In this document: piece by piece, positions 23,901 through 34,250 of the stretch
Layout of the letters: the number at the start of each line of letters is the position of its first letter
How positions within the stretch are numbered: the first letter of the stretch is position 1
NCBI GenBank assembly: GCA_914767715.1
Contig: OU612069.1
Span: forward strand, 28,085,387 to 28,149,386
Reading direction: 5' to 3'
Length of the DNA stretch: 64,000 nt
From: Membranipora membranacea
Lineage: Eukaryota > Bryozoa > Gymnolaemata > Cheilostomatida > Membraniporidae
Notes under the pieces: model-generated
Database searches by the model: none
Told to the model about the DNA's origin: nothing
What the model saw: the letters and a program-made list of their open reading frames with translations, nothing else
Program-made: the position numbers and the translations under genes

Positions 23901-26759
23901 ATTTTCAATGTGCTGGTTACTGTATGGTCGACCTTGGTGTATTTATCACCATTAAGGAATTGCAGTCTTGAAATAACCATTGACAGCATTCATGTTACGG
24001 TTGAATTTGTACATTTTCTTAAAAATCGTATAAAAATCTATACTGCAACAAGTTATAATGTTGTTACTTTTGAGGATTCGGTTAGCCAAACAGGTGGGCT
24101 GCCTCAATAAACAACAAATCAGAAAAGGCCTCCAAACAAAATCTGAAGCAATTTTCCCCGCAGTGCATTGAAACAATCCAAGCACAATTGAGACCTAAGC
24201 TGGATGAAGATATCAGTTAGAGCATTTACAGACATTGTTTTCTTATAATATTTATGTATTATAGCATTATTACATCAGATTAAAATTGAAGGTTGATTAA
24301 AATCAGATGTCTTGTCACAAGCAACATCCTGGAGCATAGGCGGCAAAATTTGTTGCCTTAGTGGCCAGGCCGCAAAATCTGCGCCAGGTTGCTCTATGTT
24401 TGCATGCAGGTCGGAGCACACCTGGGTGCCAACCAAAGCCCAGTGCTAGATAATTTGTAATTCCTGCGCAGTCCAAATTATTTTCCAACCAGCATTCCAA
24501 GCCCGAAACCCCAGTTCTGATACAAAAATTTTTGCCCATATTGAGTGCCCCGTTTTTTTATACCAAATTTATTGCATCTAAAATATCATATCATATTATG
24601 TTGAATCAATAGGCTCTAGTAGCTGGCTACTCATATATTTACATTTTTGTAATTGACCATGACACCTTGTCGACATTCAATTATCCACACTCTCTTTACT
24701 CAACAAAAACATGGTCCATGCTTCTAAAAAGTTATACAAGGTTGCGATCACTTCACTCTTGGTTAGGCGGGTAAACCTTCTTCCGAGAGTTATTGCACAA
24801 TCAAGTAGAGGGTGCCCTGAGACTGCATCTATACTGCAACAAGTTATAATGTTGTTACTTTTGAGGATTCAATAAACAACAAATCTGAAATTGCCTCCAA
24901 ACAAAATCTGAAGCGATTCTCCACACAGTGCATTGAAACGATCCAAGCACAATTGAGACCTAAGCAGGATGAAGATATCAGTTAGAGCAATTACAGACGT
25001 TGTTTTCTCAGAGTAACTTTTCTAATCCCTCAAGAAAATCTTATTTGTAAACAACCAGTGTATTGCAGTCTCTGTGTTTCATTACAGGGAAAGAATTTGT
25101 TACTGTTGTGCCTTGTTTATCTTTTCCAAAGGATTTAAAGGCAATGTAATTAGAATATCAAAACCTGAGGATAACCTTTGTGTCTCAAGACTGATTAAAA
25201 TTGAAGGTTGATTTAAATCAGATGTCTTGTCACAAGCCACATCCCGGAGCATAGGCGGCAAAATTTGTTGCCTTAGTGGCCAGGCCACAATATCTGCGCC
25301 AGGTTGCTCTCTGTTTGCAGGCAGGTCGGAGCACACCTGGGTGCCAACCAAAGCCCAGTAGACGAGGGACCGCAGATACATTTGATATGAGGCCCTTTCG
25401 ATAAATTTAAGGTTCACTGATTGCACAGACCAAGGGTACATTGTGGCAGCATCAATCGAGGATTGTAATAGTTAATCCTATTGTAAAAACTGCCACAATA
25501 CTGTCTTCCTAGCTATACCCACCGTATCAATTTAGCTAGGATGGTTAGGTGTAAATTAAGCATAAAACATCAAGTCTAATTGTGGAGAAATTTTTACGGG
25601 AGAGCCTGCATATTCTATTTTTTACTGTAATCAAAAACTTTGATTTCAGTTCATTCTCCAGAACCCTACAATTGTGACAAATAGATGCAAGGAGTTTTTG
25701 GCATCAAGCTTCCCATAACTTTCCCCTTGACACAAAGCTTGCAGGTACCTCGACCAAGCAGTAAAAAACTCTTTCCTTGACTATTGTTAAAAAATTTACT
25801 CTGAATCCCTTTACTCTGTGAAGCAGTCTATCCACATGCTTGAAACTAAAATGTTTTACACAGATAGATAGATGGGGTGATAACTCTATACTGCAAATGA
25901 GCCACCAAATTTCAACAATAAGAGAAGACAACTTCTTAGCCTAAGATCTGCCCAAATTGACTTTAATGAACTGAGAACTTGTGATGTATTTGGCGCCAAA
26001 ATGGAGCACATGTACAGAATCGGAATTAGTTGACCTATCAACCTAGGGATGGCACAAAGTGAATTTGAACCGGACCTCCTCTTTGATTTGTAGTAGAGGA
26101 TAGTGTCACATGTCATTGAATTGTCTCATAATCAGGATCTTATCCATAGGTAGCTGATCTCTGTAACCCAGTGAATTGGCTCTGCTCAATCAAGTTGGTG
26201 TTCGCTCCGTGATGATTGCAATAATCAATCTTGTTAGCTAATGATATGCTCCCACAATTCCAAGACAGCCACTCATTTTACAGCATGCATACCCGCGTGA
26301 ATATTCATGACATTGAATAATGGCTGAAGTTGTTTCTGTTTAGCTGATATTGATGCCGAGTACGTAAAGAACAATCTTCTGAAGGTAAACATATACTTTG
26401 GTAAACTTCACTACACATTACTACAGGAAGAGCTGACTTATGGTGCCATTGATGCTTTAGGTGAGAAGCCCACAATATAATCTTCTTATCTTGTTGAATA
26501 ACGCTTTCTTAGAGACAACACACACTAGGATTTTAAGTTATTGCACATACAGTTTTCTAAAAATGGTTGTCAATTTTCTAAAAATTCAATTGCAGCAAAT
26601 ATTGGAGGTACCCTGGGACTTTGCATAGGAGCCAGTATGTTGACAGTCTGCGAATTCTTGGAGTTTGGAATTATCTCCCTTGTGAGCTGTCTGCGTAAAG
26701 AGAAGAAGAAAAGTAACATAATAAAAGTAGAACAACGAGTCAGCAGTGACACTCAGTAA
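17966..26759 (+). CDS. DEG/ENaC (ASIC-like) sodium channel subunit, 11 exons
   Basis: Exons: 17966-18051, 18278-18407, 19511-19653, 20462-20634, 20947-21083, 21340-21438, 21612-21783, 22059-22121, 22348-22476, 26344-26460, 26596-26759. All junctions are GT/AG and phases agree throughout, giving about 470 residues with no stop. The N-terminus carries the His-Gly gating motif (SSMHGVKNI). TM1 is MIWFVLTLGFTGYSLFSAVQ, followed by the post-TM1 signature FPTVTLCNQN. The extracellular part holds the cysteine framework (YCFQFNS; YSRSACRAECK; ECGCRD; CQCLDPCIDSEY). TM2 (GGTLGLCIGASMLTVCEFLE) includes the G-A-S selectivity filter, then a Lys-rich cytoplasmic tail. Such subunits form trimeric amiloride-type Na+ channels gated by protons, peptides or force; the gating of this one cannot be told from sequence. 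Length fits the family. Start: first ATG in frame before the HG motif. Intron 9 is large (3.9 kb) and repeat-rich. Confidence 0.93.
19066..19398. mobile_element. Foldback (MITE-like) element in DEG/ENaC intron 2
   Basis: The left arm (about 19,066-19,135: CATAGACTTAATGATAAACC ... GAGGCACTTAATTGTTGG ... CGTAACGACATT) pairs with the inverted right arm (about 19,315-19,398, ending GGTTTATTATTAAGTCTATG). The arms are imperfect, about 75-85% alike by eye, and no coding sequence lies between them. This is typical of a non-autonomous hairpin-forming DNA element. No clear target duplication was found. Confidence 0.7.
24036..25360. repeat. Duplicated repeat blocks in DEG/ENaC intron 9
   Basis: Block a occurs at about 24,036-24,232 and 24,826-25,010 (ATCTATACTGCAACAAGTTA...GATGAAGATATCAGTTAGAG). 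Block b occurs at about 24,279-24,452 and 25,193-25,358 (GGCGGCAAAATTTGTTGCCT...GGAGCACACCTGGGTGCC). The order a-b is kept in both copies, with different spacers. Identity is high. This could be a segmental duplication in the intron or two copies of one dispersed repeat. Confidence 0.85.
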
Positions 26760-26848
26760 CTCACAGTCTTACTCACTCAGTAACTCACAGTCTATCTCAC
26801 TCAGTAACTCACAGTCTTACTCACTCAGTAATTCACAGTCTTACTGCT
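26751..26848. repeat. 24-bp tandem repeat spanning the DEG/ENaC stop codon
   Basis: About four copies of a unit beginning ACTCAGTAACTCACAGTC. The first copy contains the last two codons and the TAA stop of the channel gene. The unit is 24 bp, a multiple of three, so each later copy puts another TAA in the same frame. Confidence 0.93.
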
Positions 26849-26859
26849 TCGTAATTTAA

Positions 26860-28340
26860 TTCACTGTCTACATTAATGGGACGCTTGATATTTTAAATTG
26901 TTTATTACAACCATGTACACCAAAACACTCTCATAGTTTAAGTTTTTTCGGTACTTAAATTTGGTGTATGTATATGTTTGAAGATATTGTGGTTCCAGTG
27001 TTAGTTGCTGTAATAAGAATGAGAAATAAAGATGCCTCAGTATGCAATTGCCATATTCCGCACCAAGTGACTCACAGTTTGCAATCATATCAGAGTACAC
27101 CTGGGTCTTTAATTGAGCTCAGTAGCCAGCAGACTGCAGCGGGATTCGAACCCAGGATCTTCAACATGTGTATTAGAGGGCAAAGGGGAAAAGTTCAATT
27201 TCAATAATGCAATACTGCCTCACACTTTTTATTTCTTCTAGCTTAAACCTGCCCTTCTTGGCTGATACTTTTTGTAATCCAGGGTCCCATTGTTTGCCAC
27301 CACAAACTATTGATTTTCTACTTGATAATAAATCAATTGATAATGAATCATCATAGCCTACTGTACGATATTGAATGACAATAATTGCCAGGCTCAACAA
27401 ACTCTTCCACATGGTAATTACTGTGATGTAGAAATTATTCGGATGTAAATTTGAGCAATGTAAATCGGTAAAAGTAAGTCTCATAAATTTTTGTTTGACA
27501 ATAAGATAACTTCCCACACCAGTAAAACCCTGATATTTCTCTCTATATATATAATGCTTGATCTAAACCCAAGGCCCTCATCTTTAATGAACCACTGGAA
27601 TACTGAAGCTTGCAGCCATTATAGTTTTATCTTCCAATCAGATATCTAATGCGTCCTTGTTATGACTCATGTACTCTATATCGTATAATATTGCATAGCG
27701 TCAACAGTTCCACAGTTTTATATCATCGTAGTCACTTTTCTATCAGGGTCTGATTATCTGCTCCTAGTTCTGCCTTTGTTACATCTTACTGATTCTAAGT
27801 TGCCGTACATGTTATAATAATATGCTCTGGTTAGTTTAATATTTCTGTTCCGAATCCTACCTTCCCTTAGGCAAACACTAAATCTGAATCTCTATATTTA
27901 CCAAAATAGCTTATGTCTTTGAACAGCGTACCCCCTATTTATCAGGTCAAATCATGCTGTCAAAGCAGCGGTTGCATAGCTGTATTCCTCTACGTATTAC
28001 ATCATCATTGCACATATAAGATTCTGAATTCAATCAGATGTGCTTTCTAATGACTAAGCCGAATATTGTCGATGGCTTTCGCTTGTGTAAACTTAGTCTT
28101 ATCTTCACCCTTAGCAACCAATCAAAACAAACAGTCATTACAAGAATCAGAATACGCGTTGACAAGGTATCACAAGTTCAACTGCTGACTGCTCCCATGT
28201 CATCTTAATAATTACCGATCAACTGGGTCAAGGTCTTCGTGCGAGGACAGTCTGGGATTGGTCAGTTGTTTGACCTGATTGACTAGAATCTGGCTTTTTA
28301 TATTTCCTAATGGCAGAGCTTGAACAATATGCGGTCTCAC
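26860..28340. other. Intergenic region with a SINE relic
   Basis: AT-rich sequence after the channel gene. The only structure is an inverted tRNA-type B box (GGTTCGAATCCC on the minus strand, near 27,141-27,152), noted separately. Short open stretches on both strands lack splice context and domains. Confidence 0.4.
27080..27185 (-). mobile_element. tRNA-derived SINE relic
   Basis: On the minus strand GGTTCGAATCCC (27,141-27,152) is a good RNA polymerase III B box, followed by GCTGCAGTCTGCTGGCTACT. A similar arrangement (GGTTCGAAGCCC followed by CTGCAGTCCACTGACTACT) occurs at 34,962-34,993, so this is a repeated family. The A box is degraded. Confidence 0.5.
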
Positions 28341-28344
28341 CAGA

Positions 28345-28440
28345 ATATAAATATACCTATAACTGAGTTTACATGACACTCTTATCCGCCGCATCGAAAG
28401 ACGTGAAGCTACATACGGACTCTTTTGAGAAAGCCATTCG
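28345..28440 (+). promoter_or_regulatory. Candidate TATA promoter and first exon of the D8C gene
   Basis: TATAAATA at 28,345-28,352 lies about 25-30 bp before a short segment ending at a strong donor (CATTCG|GTAAGT, exon end 28,440). The segment contains ATG at 28,373, opening MTLLSAASKDVKLHTDSFEK with no stop before the donor. It could equally be a 5' untranslated exon. It lies 0.6 kb before the secretory N-terminus of the D8C gene. Confidence 0.4.
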
Positions 28441-28938
28441 GTAAGTTTATATCAGTATAAAGTAATATTTAGAAACTACATTTCCTTGTTTTGTTATATT
28501 GTAGCGACCGTCATATGCCTTCTTCATATTATGCTTAGCGCCATATGATACCATTGTGATTGTTCTTTTTGTTAAAAATTGATTGATCAGTTGGGCAGGA
28601 GTCAGCTTGGTGCATATCTGGTTATTTTTTTGTCACCAAAGATACCCAGTTGGTCGTGGCGTTCAACCATTTTTGTTTTAATTTGACCTGGCCAAGAGTT
28701 TTGCACAATCCCAAATGAAACAATTTGTTTGAGCCAAAGAAACTAAATTGTGCTTTAGGCCATAGATTTACAAGATTTCGTGACGGTAATGTCGACAAAC
28801 AATCGATGCATCTATGAGAATACATTTGGTTTGTAAAGCAAATCTTTTCAAATGCAACAAAATTGGTGTCGTCCAGAGCGTTTCTGACCAGTGGATCGGA
28901 AATAAATATGCATTAACAAAGCTTGCAATTTGTTTATA

Positions 28939-29021
28939 AATCTTTATCTTTAATTTCAGCCTTTGAATACAAGTTAACTTTGACATAGTGTATTCAAAGG
29001 CTGAAATTAAAGATAAAGATC
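28939..29021. repeat. Perfect 32-bp inverted repeat (hairpin)
   Basis: The left arm 28,940-28,971 and right arm 28,989-29,020 are exact reverse complements, with a 17-base spacer. The left arm reads through TTTAATTTCAGCCTTTGAAT. Just after the right arm, GATCTGG(C/T)GATT...TTTCT is repeated twice (29,019-29,070), suggesting a local duplication event. The hairpin ends directly before the signal-peptide coding sequence of the next gene. Confidence 0.95.
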
Positions 29022-29046
29022 TGGCGATTGTTTCTATAATAAAGAT

Positions 29047-29799
29047 CTGGTGATTATCTGGCGATTGTTTCTGGCCTGTCTGCTGAGCTTCTCTATCGGT
29101 AGTCTGTTTGATCCAGCTGCCGATCATGAACTGGAGCAGATGAGGGAAAGAGTCGATATCGTCCACAAGAAGCTCATCTCAGAGAAGTGTCCAGATCCAG
29201 GTCTTAATCGCATTCGTCTTCATGTCATTGGCACAACTTCGGACAGCGTTAACTTTGAAATAGAGTCCGAACTTTATAAGCGCCTGACTGATTAACTAAT
29301 AAAATGTCGTAAAAATAAAAAGTCTTCCACTCTGTCAACCGCTATCACCATCCCTACAGCCAAAACACCCACAACCTCCGTGCCAACAACAGGGCCTACA
29401 ACACCTGTTGTGTCTGAATGTCTTGATGCCATTACGCTAAGCGAGGCGTGGCGTCTCGATCACTCTGGCAACTATATAAAACCCAACCACAAGTGTGACA
29501 CCAGCGACATGATAGCAACAGGTCGTCCATGGTTTCAATTCGCTGGTGCTGCTGGCAATAGAATGTCTGGCAAATGCATCACATCATATAGTTGTGGTAC
29601 AGTTGCTACCTTGTTCAGTAACAGCACAATGCCGACAGACGTAGGTGTTATCAGTCCCATAACTGCCTATGGTAATGAGTATAAAGGAACCGATGGATGT
29701 GATTATCAGGTTCACGATGCCAGTGTTATCAGATGTTCCAATAAGCCTTTTGATTTTGTGTATAGATATGACGATCAGTATACTGGTTGTAGCTTGTGA
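29047..29799 (+). pseudogene. Secreted D8C/uromodulin-like domain gene, start missing and one in-frame stop
   Basis: One continuous frame encodes, in order: a hydrophobic signal-peptide-like stretch (IIWRLFLACLLSFSIGSL), a charged probably helical segment (ELEQMRERVDIVHKKLISEK, then CPDPGLN), one TAA at 29,293-29,295, a Thr/Pro-rich mucin-like linker (TPTTSVPTTGPTTPVV), then a domain of about 120 residues with ECLDAITLSEAWRLDHSG, RPWFQFAGAAGNRM and CITSYSCGT, ending CSL-TGA at 29,799. The WF-FxGxAGxxM...C...CGT pattern is that of the D8C/D10C module of uromodulin, GP2 and OIT3-like proteins. There is no ATG in frame before the signal peptide; the frame opens only after TAA at 29,014 inside the hairpin. 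Either an upstream exon supplies the start or it was lost. The TAA may be a nonsense mutation or lie in an unrecognised intron. Confidence 0.65.
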
Positions 29800-30422
29800 T
29801 TTTGTGGCAGCAAATACTGAATTTAATACAATCAATTTATATACCAGTTTGTTGAGAATAAATGGTACAATCTTTTCAGGACATATCATAAATAAATCAA
29901 TAAACAAGTGCTGTAGTCATTTGAAGTACCATTCAAATATTTAATTGATGTTGACCGATTTTGACATTATATATATATTCAGGAAATATTGGTTTCAGCA
30001 TGACATCATGGTGTCCTGCTATGTTGATAAAAGGCAGGATAAGCGTCTTTGAGGAGCACTTTACAAGGCAATGAGGTGCAGATACAATGTTTCATATCGG
30101 ACTCTCAACTGAATAATGTTTATAAGACACCTCTGAAAGCACCCATGAGGGGCAATTTTTGGATCCTATGGCATTTCACACCATAATAATTGGCTCATTT
30201 AGGTCACTTTGGTTTAATGGATGAGGATTCAATATGATGCAAACTAATGCAGAAAAGACAAGTAATTTAATATGGGAAAACCGAAAGCTACACGGCATGA
30301 CTAATAAATAGCATTAGTATCAATTTTATTAGGAGTTGCTCTCTCTGTCAGAATGCTTATAATTGTAATATGTAACAACGCAGTGGTGGAGTGGAAAAAA
30401 TAAGTGTATATACACCAAACAG
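29800..30422. other. Gene-free stretch
   Basis: AT-rich 3' flank of the D8C gene with a short (TA)n run near 29,970. Nothing else is recognised. Confidence 0.4.
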
Positions 30423-30504
30423 ATCAGCGGCGGCCGGGCCCGCCGCGGGTTGGGTACAGGAGAGGCGCAGCGCCCTCCCGGTGACGGGGGGGGGGGGGGG
30501 GGGG
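30423..30504. other. GC-rich island ending in a 19-base G run
   Basis: About 60 bases of nearly pure G/C (GCGGCGGCCGGGCCCGCCGC, then GGCGCAGCGCC) in otherwise AT-rich DNA, ending in 19 consecutive G at 30,486-30,504. It is self-complementary in places (GGGCCC, GGCGCAGCGCC). It could be a fragment of a structured element or a sequence of different origin. Confidence 0.8.
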
Positions 30505-30974
30505 AGCATGTTTTGACTGAAATGAGAGAAGGCAAATTAATAGACATAATAAAATAAAATGCCAATGCTAATCATATGAAACAATTTCTATATATTTCAG
30601 GTTATAAACTTGACAACATAACCAAACTTGTCGAAGCATACAAAGTGCACAGCAGGTTATAAGTGCCTATACACTTATTGAAGGTATATGGGCATTGATG
30701 TGAACTTCCTATACACCGCATAGGCCCGTATAGGCCCATTTCCACCATTTCCACTACGTCATCCTCAAATCACTAAAAGTGACTTTTATTTGGGACTCTC
30801 ATGAATATGCCAGGTGTGATCATTGAAATGAGCATGTAGATGCAAATTTCATAACGCACAACCAAACCTCATTATGAGGCCTAATTTTTCTCTTTCAATA
30901 AAAAGATTTTATAAAATTGAAGATAATTCTGAGCAGTGAGTAGCGGTCTGGTTAGCACCATCAACCTTCTCTTT

Positions 30975-31215
30975 TTCGCGGATGGTGAGATGACGCAATC
31001 GGTTAACGGTCTTGCTATTCACTGCCAGGTGAGTGTTGCCGCAGGAGTTGTGGGTTCGAGCCCCACTGGGGGAGCTTTCATTGTTGATTGTTCCAGCCCC
31101 TAGCATCCTCAGGTGTATACCTCTCCAATATCTGTCATGTTCTGGCATGGTTAATTTACCAAGCAGTAAATTTGGAAATATCACTTTCCTGAGCTGAGGC
31201 AAGCGTCGCTTTTTC
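30975..31215 (+). mobile_element. tRNA-derived SINE
   Basis: TGACGCAATCGGTTAACGG resembles a pol III A box (TGGCGCAATCGGTTAACG-type) and GGTTCGAGCCC at 31,053-31,063 is a consensus B box. Both are in the order and spacing of a tRNA head, about 50 bp apart with an insertion in between. The anticodon arm does not fold well and a non-tRNA body follows (CCAGCCCCTAGCATCCTCAG...), so this is a SINE and not a tRNA gene. Confidence 0.65.
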
Positions 31216-32687
31216 AAAATGGGATAAAGAACAGAGGTAATATCTAGTTCTGTGCCACAGTCACTTGGAACATTATCATGGCTTCAAAGACACTTGAAAA
31301 GGGCAATTACGGCAAGTAATTTATTCTACTTCAATGTAGATATGCTAGATATGTATAACATGTTATAAAAGATGACATAATTCAAACTGTTTTGTTGGTC
31401 AATTAATTTAGCAGTCAAGATTCGCAGTATGTGTGTAATTGTATTGCTATCTAGAGCTGAGGGAAAAAAATACCCTTTGGTTTTGAATGTTATGTTATGT
31501 TATGAATCATTAGACAGGATATTCATATCTTTCATACCATTTTCAGCTGCTTGTCAACCAAATTTAACTGATCGATATTTTGCTTTGATTTTATCCTCAG
31601 ATAGCACTTTGTCATCCTTGGCAAGTGCTGTTTACTTCACTGGAATTCACTGTAGCAGTTTATTCCAATATCACAGGGTTGTATGTCTGTCTTTTACCTT
31701 TCATCAGCTGTGGTTGCCTAAGAGGTGACTATTACATCACAATATCTGGTAAAATATTAAAATTGCCACATATAATAGAAATGAAATGCTTGAGTGCAGG
31801 AGCTTGAACTTGTAATCTTTTGACATCTGAGTCAGTGAGTCACCTTGACTAATACGCTCACGCTCACCTTAATTTCTGAGCAGCCAATGAGGAGTTGCCC
31901 TCTACCGGCAAGAGAGAAGATAACATTAGTTTCTTAATCAATAAGCTTTATTACATCAATATTGCAGGTTGCCAACATTAAATCACTAGGCTCACGACCC
32001 GCAAACAAAATTTGTCCTTTGCAACGATAAGTACTTTCTATAAAGCTTCTTTGAGCAGTACCATATCAGACCATGGGAATTTCACCAAGTAATTATAGGT
32101 AATTTGGAATCTCCAGCTGCACGTTCCATTACTAATACCCACCAATCTTCATCACTCTTCTGTCATCCAGAGTTGAGATATCGGCAACAAAACCTGCTAG
32201 GTGTAAAAAAAATCATTATGATAATCCCCTAGGGGCATAAACTGTCACGCCATGGATTGCGTTGAACAAAAATGTTAGAATTTAGTATTCTAGGATCCAA
32301 TCGATAACTTGGGCCATATGTTTGTAGTGTCTTCAACTAGTTATAAAAGCCCCTATTCCACTTGAAAATACTGAAATACACTCACATTATCCTAATAACA
32401 TCTTCATTGAATTCCGTTGACATTAAATGATTATTGGTTTCGTCCCCACCTTGCTCAATTTTGACTTACTTCTGAATGTGATACTGATAGCCGTGAAAGG
32501 TGATGGGCATATGTGATGGAATATGGAGGTGATAAATCTGACAACTATGAAGTTATCATCACATTCATTGTCTATAAGCCTCCAAATAGGTAAATTTAAA
32601 CTTCGCTAACATTACCCTAAGCTTTCTTGTCTTATAGAACCTTATCTCAAATTTAAGTGCTAGCTAACATTACCCCACTGAAACTAG
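31216..32687. other. Mostly gene-free; weak minus-strand exon candidates
   Basis: No gene is established. On the minus strand two short segments look exon-like: about 32,152-32,210 (GFVADISTLDDRRVMKIGG) and about 31,870-31,905 (EGNSSLAAQKL before a GTGAGC donor). They could be downstream exons of the minus-strand open segment at 32,688-32,912. Their phases were not shown to connect. Confidence 0.25.
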
Positions 32688-32699
32688 CTAATTCATTTG

Positions 32700-32912
32700 T
32701 TGCCTTACATTTATGATATCGTCATCTGCGGGCTTGTGGTGGTTATATAGGGGTCTGAGTTTTTCAGTAAGTGCAACAACTCTGACAACGGCTTCGTCTG
32801 GTTTAACATAACTAAGCGTGATTAGTGGAGGACAATAAGCTCCAAATACAGGCAAAGGGATGAATCTTGATCTAGATTCTAGATGGAACCTCAGCTGATA
32901 AAATTCAATCAT
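32700..32912 (-). CDS. Possible first coding exon of an unrecognised minus-strand gene
   Basis: ATG at 32,912 (minus strand) opens MIEFYQLRFHLESRSRFIPL and continues through KPDEAVVRVVALTEKLRPLY to HKPADDDIIN, where AAT|GTAAGG gives a donor-like site. Composition and codon choice look coding, and the region has no repeat signature. I do not recognise the protein. No downstream exon was confirmed, so this may be a chance reading frame. Confidence 0.3.
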
Positions 32913-33809
32913 CCAGGTAAATATAATATTTCAGGATTTTAATTTTCCGGAACATGGAATGTGTAAACAAAGTCACACTGCATCAACAAACTATTTATCC
33001 ACAGACATTGGTGAGATTGATAATCTTGACTACATAGCTAATTATCAATAATCATATAATAATCAGCCTTCAGCACTACTTGAACTATACAAGATTAATT
33101 ACAATGTGTGAAATCCTATTGTAGCTAAACATCAATACATGCCGCTAGCTAATCAATAATTCAAATAGCCCTAGATCACGTACTAACAACACAGCTCATA
33201 TAAACGCTCATATTGATTTTCTTAAATCATGCGTGTATTTGGGCCAGAACAGGTGTTAGTCTATGTAGAATTTAATGACAGCACTGTGTATAGAAGCGTT
33301 GAGTAACTTGACACTTATTTCTCACCGTCTCTTCGGTCTCTCAGGAGACGATTACTGTGAATGTCACTTCTGACGAGACGATCACCCCGCTGTACATTTC
33401 CCTGTATATACAGCCAATGGTATAAACATGTGAGTAAGCGTCTCGAGACTAACTGTGGATATTTACTTTGCTGTTGACATTTCCTCTTATTTCTCTGCTA
33501 TTCACTGCTTCCTAAGAGGACAGTTCACAGGTAAGTAAATGATTTGTATCAGTGTTAAAATAATGTTGGCTGTGTTCATATGAGACATTTTCAGACAAAA
33601 ATGTGATCTACATGAATCAGTCAATTTTTTTGTGGATTTTGTACCCGTTATTGCTGAAGCTGAATTCGCACTCTCCGCAGATATATGCATAACGATTCCG
33701 GCAGTTTGTCACTCAACAGGCTGTGACGCTGTTTTGGGGAATTGGATATGTTTCTTAAGTTTTATCAGGAAACAAGAGCACTTACAGACTGATTTGTTGT
33801 GTAACTTGT

Positions 33810-33942
33810 AAGGCTGTACCTAGACCAAGTTAGATCCATTTGCCTACATTCCGAGTTGCTCCCGATCAACTGGTCACGTCGCAGTGGAAGGGAGCAACTG
33901 AAATGCAGGCAATTTGATTAAATTCGATCTAGGCTGCACCTT
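33810..33942. mobile_element. Small foldback MITE, about 130 bp
   Basis: The left arm (from AAGGCTGTACCTAG... to GAGTTGCTCCC) pairs with the inverted right arm (GGGAGCAACT ... CTAGGCTGCACCTT) over about 57 bases, imperfectly. TTGTA flanks both ends (33,806-33,810 and 33,941-33,945), a possible target duplication. The whole unit would fold into one long hairpin. Confidence 0.75.
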
Positions 33943-34250
33943 GTAGTAATGTCCAGATGACGGGATAGCCTCCTCACTGATTATGTAGCCTTAGTAGCCT
34001 CAGTAGCCTCAGTATAAGATGTCTGGGCTGACAATCTTAGCCTTAGAACCGATGACTCATACCACCTTATTCCGTGATTAATAATTCAATGATGAAGGAA
34101 GCTGATAAGAGACTTGTTCAGTTTATCATCAAGTAGTTCATGTATTTACGACCCTCCCTTTAACTTTAATTAAGAGTATCAATGTCATTGTCTCTTTACT
34201 GACATCCATTATCAATGTGTCAATAACCTGATATACCCTTTTTGCATAAG

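Noticed and set aside
22477-26343. Hidden exons in DEG/ENaC intron 9
   Set aside because: Exons 9 and 10 join in phase, and the protein order from CQCLDPC to the pre-TM2 segment is complete, so nothing is missing.
29050-29052. GTG as the start of the D8C gene
   Set aside because: A nuclear animal gene would need ATG; GTG here is only the first codon after a stop in the reading frame.
28768-29166. 132-codon minus-strand open frame
   Set aside because: It runs through the perfect hairpin and is antisense to the signal-peptide coding sequence; no recognisable domain.
30984-31075. Functional tRNA gene
   Set aside because: A and B boxes are present, but the cloverleaf fails (no proper anticodon arm or matching acceptor stem) and a SINE body follows.
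31429-31728. 99-codon + strand frame
   Set aside because: Low-complexity hydrophobic translation in a gene-free region without start or splice support.
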